Shown: positions 60,282 to 64,000 of the stretch, in pieces
Layout: every line of letters begins with the position of its first letter
Position numbering within the stretch: position 1 is the first letter of the stretch
Assembly (NCBI RefSeq): GCF_019800885.1
Contig: NZ_JAHVKE010000004.1
Location: 186,001-250,000, forward strand
Origin: Maritalea mobilis
Lineage (GTDB): Bacteria; Pseudomonadota; Alphaproteobacteria; Rhodobacterales; Rhodobacteraceae
Direction: 5' to 3'
Length of the DNA stretch: 64,000 bases
Notes under the pieces: generated by a model
Databases searched by the model: none
What the model was told of the DNA's origin: nothing
Seen by the model: only the letters and a program-made list of their open reading frames with translations
Made by a program: the position numbers and the translations under genes

Positions 60282-60309
60282 GCCGCGTCGATCCTGCGCA
60301 TCAGGAATT

Positions 60310-60328
60310 CCCGATTTTTTTGATCGGG
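60310..60328 (+). terminator. Weak hairpin downstream of the zf-TFIIB gene
   Basis: CCCGAT-TTTTTTG-ATCGGG lies nested within GGAATT...AATTCC (60304-60341). It is 28 bases after the stop. The remaining bases to 60501 hold the imelysin promoter region, with no other ORF. Confidence 0.4.
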
Positions 60329-60501
60329 CATTGAAAATTCCGAGTTAATCAGTCAGAAATTGGAGCTGAAGGTCGCGTTCGGCGCCCTTCACCCGATTCT
60401 TGTGCCGGTCGTGCAATGCCGGCGCTCCCACTGCGCCAGCCAGCCCGGCCCGGGCCCGCCAAGCGAATGACTGAATGACGGAACCCGAAGGATCACGCGC
60501 A

Positions 60502-61767
60502 ATGACCCGAGCCTTTACCCTGACCACCGCCCTTGCCGGCACGCTTTCCCTGACGCTGCCCTTGCAGGCGCAGACTGCCGCCGAGGTGCTGGACACCTAT
60601 GCCGATATCGCCGCGGCGAACTATGCCGACAGTCTTACGACGGCACAGGTGCTGGATGCCGCCATCGAGGCGCTGATCGCCGATCCGTCCGAGACGACGC
60701 TGGCCGCGGCGCGTTCGGCATGGCTGGCCGCCCGCGTGCCCTACCAGCAGACCGAGGTTTTTCGCTTCGGCAACGCAATCGTCGATGACTGGGAAGGCCG
60801 CGTGAATGCCTGGCCGCTGGACGAGGGCCTGATCGACTATACCGAGGCCTATGCCGGCCCGAGCGACGAGAACCAGCTGGCCGCCCTGAACGTCGTGGCC
60901 AACCCGACCTTCACCCTGTCGGGCGAAGAGATCGACGCGACCGAGATCACGCCGGCCCTGCTGCAAGAGACGCTGCACGAGGCCGATGGCGTCGAGGCCA
61001 ATGTCGCGACCGGGTACCACGCGATCGAGTTCCTGCTCTGGGGATCGGACCTGAACGGCACCGAGCCGGGCGCAGGCAGCCGCCCCTGGACCGATTACGC
61101 CCAGGGCGAGGATTGCACCAACGGCAACTGTGACCGTCGGGCGGATTACCTTGCCGCCGCGAGCGATCTGCTGGTCGCGGACCTTGAATATATGGCCGCG
61201 CAATGGGCCGAAGGGGGCGAGGCGCGTGCGGCCCTGATGGCGGATGAGAGTGCGGGCCTTGTCGCGATGCTGACCGGGATGGGGAGCCTGTCCTACGGCG
61301 AGACGGCGGGCGAGCGGATGCGCCTTGGCCTGATGCTGAACGACCCCGAGGAGGAGCATTCCTGCTTCGCCGACAACACCCATAACGACCACTACTACAA
61401 CGGCGTCGGCATCCAGAACGTCTATCTCGGCCAGTATGTCGGCGTGGATGGCACCGTCGTCAGCGGCCCGTCGCTGGCCGACCTGGTGGCTGCCGAGGAT
61501 GAAACCCTCGACACAGAGATGCGCCTGCGCCTTGCCGAGGCCGTGCGCGCCCTTGGCGCGATCAAGGCGGCGGCCGAAGCGGGCTTTGCCTATGACCAGA
61601 TGCTGGCGCGCGGTAGCGAGGGCGGCGAGGCGCTGATCATGGGCGGGGTCAACGGCCTGATCGCCCAGACCCAGACCATCGAACGCGTCGTGACCGCGCT
61701 TGGCCTGGACGGGATCGATGTCGAAGGCTCCGACAGCCTCGATAACCCGAACGCCGTTTTCCAGTAA
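60502..61767 (+). CDS. Imelysin-family periplasmic protein (peptidase M75, IrpA-like)
   Basis: The 421-residue precursor has a signal peptide (RAFTLTTALAGTLSLTLPLQA). The imelysin GxHxxE motif is GYHAIEFLLWG. A second conserved block reads HSCFADNTHNDHYYNGVGIQNVYLG. Imelysin-like proteins bind iron or haem at the periplasmic side and are often iron-regulated (IrpA, EfeO/EfeM relatives). Peptidase activity is doubtful. GAAGGA stands ten bases upstream of ATG 60502. The di-haem oxidase gene downstream fits the usual IrpA neighbourhood. Confidence 0.93.
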   Translation: MTRAFTLTTALAGTLSLTLPLQAQTAAEVLDTYADIAAANYADSLTTAQVLDAAIEALIADPSETTLAAARSAWLAARVPYQQTEVFRFGNAIVDDWEGRVNAWPLDEGLIDYTEAYAGPSDENQLAALNVVANPTFTLSGEEIDATEITPALLQETLHEADGVEANVATGYHAIEFLLWGSDLNGTEPGAGSRPWTDYAQGEDCTNGNCDRRADYLAAASDLLVADLEYMAAQWAEGGEARAALMADESAGLVAMLTGMGSLSYGETAGERMRLGLMLNDPEEEHSCFADNTHNDHYYNGVGIQNVYLGQYVGVDGTVVSGPSLADLVAAEDETLDTEMRLRLAEAVRALGAIKAAAEAGFAYDQMLARGSEGGEALIMGGVNGLIAQTQTIERVVTALGLDGIDVEGSDSLDNPNAVFQ

Positions 61768-61830
61768 CGGCAAGCGGGGCGCGCCGGTGAACGGCGCGTC
61801 CAATCCACACACCTGCTTGGAGCACCGGCC

Positions 61831-62130
61831 ATGATCGTTTGCCACTGCACCAACATCACCGACCACGAGATCCATGCTGCCATCGACTGGATGCGCGCCT
61901 CTGACCCGGCGACAATCATCACGCCGGGGAAGGTGTATCACGCGCTTGGCAAGTCGCCGGATTGCGGGGGGTGCATGTCCCTCTTCCTCGACACGATGCG
62001 CAAAAACGATAACCTGAGCGTCCCGGCCGAACTACGCGGTTTGCGCCGTTCTAATGCCGGATCGAACCAACCCACCGCTACAAAGGAAGAGATCCCATGC
62101 AAGGCGACAGCCAGGTCATCGACTATCTGA
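61831..62130 (+). CDS. bfd: Bacterioferritin-associated ferredoxin-like (2Fe-2S) protein
   Basis: Bfd reduces the bacterioferritin core to release iron. The 99 residues begin [13 protein letters not shown] and have [10 protein letters not shown], giving C-x-C and C-x2-C ligands for a 2Fe-2S cluster. It is longer than the usual 64-80 residues because the C terminus (after LRGLRRS) runs 34 bases into bfr in another frame. ATG 61831 follows GGAG. Confidence 0.9.
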   Translation: MIVCHCTNITDHEIHAAIDWMRASDPATIITPGKVYHALGKSPDCGGCMSLFLDTMRKNDNLSVPAELRGLRRSNAGSNQPTATKEEIPCKATARSSTI

Positions 62131-62582
62131 ACCGCGCCCTCCGCAGCGAGCTGACAGCGATCAGCCAGTACTGGCTGCACTACAAGCTGCAGGAGGATTG
62201 GGGCCTCGGCCACATGGCGAAGAAAAGCCGCGAAGAGTCGATCGAAGAGATGAACCACGCCGACAAGATCATGGAGCGGATCATCTTCCTTGAAGGTCAC
62301 CCGAACCTGCAAAAGCTCGACGCCCTGCGCATCGGGCAGACGCCGAAGGAAACGCTGGAATGCGACCTTGCTGCCGAACACGAGGCCCGCGCGCTCTACA
62401 AGGAAGCCCGCGAATATTGCGCCTCGGTGGGCGACTGGGTCTCCAAGCAATTGTTCGAGGAATTGCTGGCCGATGAAGAGGGACACATCGACTTCCTCGA
62501 AACGCAGATCGACCTGCATGACAAGATCGGTGCCGAGAATTATGCCCATCTCAACGCGTCGCGCATGGACGAAGCCGAGTAA
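62097..62582 (+). CDS. bfr: Bacterioferritin
   Basis: Bfr forms a 24-mer shell that stores iron and binds haem between subunits. The 161 residues keep the haem ligand M52 and ferroxidase residues E18, E51 and H54, with the second helix pair E/H in [21 protein letters not shown] stands before ATG 62097. It overlaps bfd at the start and the di-haem gene at its end. Confidence 0.97.
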   Translation: MQGDSQVIDYLNRALRSELTAISQYWLHYKLQEDWGLGHMAKKSREESIEEMNHADKIMERIIFLEGHPNLQKLDALRIGQTPKETLECDLAAEHEARALYKEAREYCASVGDWVSKQLFEELLADEEGHIDFLETQIDLHDKIGAENYAHLNASRMDEAE

Positions 62583-64000
62583 CGCCTTGCTGCTGGCCGT
62601 GCTGGGCGCGGCCGGCCTTTTCCCGACAAACCTGCCCGCAGATCAGGGGGGCGCCCGCGACGGGGCGGCGCCATGGTTGGCACTGGGCGATCCGCATCTC
62701 GACGTGATCCCACGGACCGACGCCGAGGCCGCGCGCATTGCCGCCGTCACCGCATGGCCCGAGGATTTCAGCGCCGCGTGGCCCTTCGAGGCGAATGCAG
62801 GCGGGGCAGGGACGGTTGCCGTGCGTGGCGGGCCGGACGATTTCTCGCAACCTGCGGCGAACCTGACGGAAGGGCAGGGGCTGGATTTCCACTCGGGCGA
62901 TGCGCTGTTCGGGCGGCTTTGGGTCTCGCCCCCGGCCTCGACCATCGCGTCGGACGGATTGGGGCCGCTATATAACGCCCGGTCGTGCCAGCGCTGCCAC
63001 CCGAATGACGGGCGCGGGCACCCGCCCGAGGGGGCCGATGACAGCGCCGTGTCGATGGTGCTGGAGGTGGCCGTTCCGACCGGCGCAGCGGCGCTTGCCG
63101 AGTTGGACCGCTATATCGCGGGCACGTATCCGACCGCGCCGGACCCGACCTATGGCCGCCAGTTGCAGGAGTTCAGCCTTGCCGGGCACCCGGCGGAATA
63201 CCGGCTGGAGGTCAGCTACGAAGAGATCGAGCTGCCCCTGTCGGGCGGGGAGAGCGCCACGCTGCGCCGCCCGACCTACACCGCCGCCGACCTTGGCTAT
63301 GGCCCGCTGCATCCCGACGCGGTGCTCAGCCCGCGCATCGCGCCGCAGATGATCGGCCTTGGCCTGTTGGAGGCGATCCCCGCGCAGGACATCCTGGCCT
63401 GGGCCGATCCGGAGGACGGTGACGGTGACGGCATCTCGGGCCGCGCGCAGGTCGTCTGGTCGGCGGAATACGACCAGCCGATGCTGGGCCGCTTCGGCCA
63501 CAAGGCCGGGATCGCGACGATCCGTGAACAGGTCTCGGACGCCTTCGCCCATGATATCGGCATTTCCAGCCCGCTGTTCCCGGCGGGCTACGGCGATTGC
63601 ACCGCGCGTCAGGACAGCTGCATCGGCGCGGTTCATGGCGGCGATGCCGGCCAATCGGGCTTCGAGATCGACGCGGTGGGGATTGACCTCGTGACCTTCT
63701 ATTCCCGCTCCCTGGCCGTGCCGTCCCGCCGCAACGTGGATGACCCCGGGGTGCTGCGCGGGCGCAAAATCTTCTATCAGATTGGCTGCGCCTCGTGCCA
63801 TCGGCCCAACTACGTCACGCACCGGCTGGCCAGCGAGAACCCAGCCAGTTTCCAACTGATCTGGCCCTATTCCGACCTCTTGCTGCATGACATGGGCGAG
63901 GGGCTGGCCGACAACCGCCCCGAGGGCCGCGCGAATGGCCGGGAATGGCGCACCGCGCCGCTTTGGGGGATTGGCCTGACGGAAACGGTGTCGGGTCACA
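62542..64000 (+). CDS. Di-haem oxidoreductase (DUF1111, thiol oxidoreductase-like), 3' end outside window
   Basis: The open frame runs to the window edge with 486 complete codons. It starts at ATG 62542 ([20 protein letters not shown]), giving a signal peptide, and overlaps bfr by 41 bases. Two haem sites are present: [12 protein letters not shown] at about residue 149 and [10 protein letters not shown] at about residue 416. [19 protein letters not shown] and [11 protein letters not shown] are typical of the DUF1111 family, which adjoins imelysin genes in iron-uptake loci. The start is uncertain; no strong ribosome site is seen. Confidence 0.9.
   Translation, partial: MPISTRRAWTKPSNALLLAVLGAAGLFPTNLPADQGGARDGAAPWLALGDPHLDVIPRTDAEAARIAAVTAWPEDFSAAWPFEANAGGAGTVAVRGGPDDFSQPAANLTEGQGLDFHSGDALFGRLWVSPPASTIASDGLGPLYNARSCQRCHPNDGRGHPPEGADDSAVSMVLEVAVPTGAAALAELDRYIAGTYPTAPDPTYGRQLQEFSLAGHPAEYRLEVSYEEIELPLSGGESATLRRPTYTAADLGYGPLHPDAVLSPRIAPQMIGLGLLEAIPAQDILAWADPEDGDGDGISGRAQVVWSAEYDQPMLGRFGHKAGIATIREQVSDAFAHDIGISSPLFPAGYGDCTARQDSCIGAVHGGDAGQSGFEIDAVGIDLVTFYSRSLAVPSRRNVDDPGVLRGRKIFYQIGCASCHRPNYVTHRLASENPASFQLIWPYSDLLLHDMGEGLADNRPEGRANGREWRTAPLWGIGLTETVSGH

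Overview
The window is about 64 kb of GC-rich chromosome from an alphaproteobacterium, most likely Rhodobacteraceae (Roseobacter group). Supporting this are a class I lysyl-tRNA synthetase, an iron-sulfur CryB-type photolyase, a class I PHA synthase, a methanethiol oxidase, several families that I know mainly from this group (DUF4864, DUF5665, DUF2059-type), and an exact CtrA-type TTAA-N7-TTAA box. It reads as housekeeping chromosome with small accessory islands. I saw no rRNA, tRNA, CRISPR array, prophage or classical insertion sequence. The only mobile-type gene is a RAYT (REP-associated tyrosine transposase) with its REP sequences.

Layout. 1-4.4 kb (minus): MscS channel (cut by the window edge), kdsA, a KpsE-like capsule export protein and kpsT. 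4.6-6.0 kb: ArsP-type permease and its ArsR regulator with a palindromic operator. 6.1-8.5 kb: UDG-like protein, SseB-like protein and a GhrA-type reductase. 8.6-14.3 kb (minus): complete cell-elongation operon mreB-mreC-mreD-mrdA-rodA. 14.5-16.2 kb: leuA with a leucine-rich leader peptide. 16.3-21.2 kb: SDR plus CryB photolyase, wrbA, zincin and gltX. 21.4-24.4 kb: mtoX with a membrane partner, and a gamma-glutamylcyclotransferase-like gene. 24.4-29.2 kb: tandem glycine riboswitch followed by gcvT-gcvH-gcvP. 29.2-34.2 kb: rsgA, small secreted or membrane proteins, trxC and two cold-shock genes with related 5' leaders. 34.2-36.6 kb: RAYT, REP cluster and ettA. 36.7-43.3 kb: AI-2E transporter, DUF1127-like small gene, nadD, DMT exporter, dacB, and a cobalamin riboswitch in front of one small Cys-rich gene. 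43.3-51.7 kb: phaC, SulP transporter, TerB-like protein, lysS, several small conserved genes and a homocysteine methyltransferase. 51.7-58.2 kb: CtrA-box-associated beta-helix protein, DUF427 and hypothetical proteins, trmL. 58.3-60.3 kb: two orphan Flp-like pilins and a three-gene set of small proteins. 60.5 kb to the end: iron-handling group imelysin, bfd, bfr and a di-haem oxidase cut by the window edge.

How the genes work together. The mre/mrd/rodA block, the PBP4-type DacB and the capsule/KDO genes serve envelope growth. The glycine riboswitch couples the glycine cleavage enzymes to glycine supply. The leuA leader suggests attenuation by leucyl-tRNA. The cobalamin riboswitch marks an uncharacterised Cys-rich protein as B12-responsive. 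Bfd, Bfr, imelysin and the di-haem protein form an iron storage and acquisition set. Two families of intergenic palindromic elements recur downstream of unrelated genes and probably serve as 3'-end signals.
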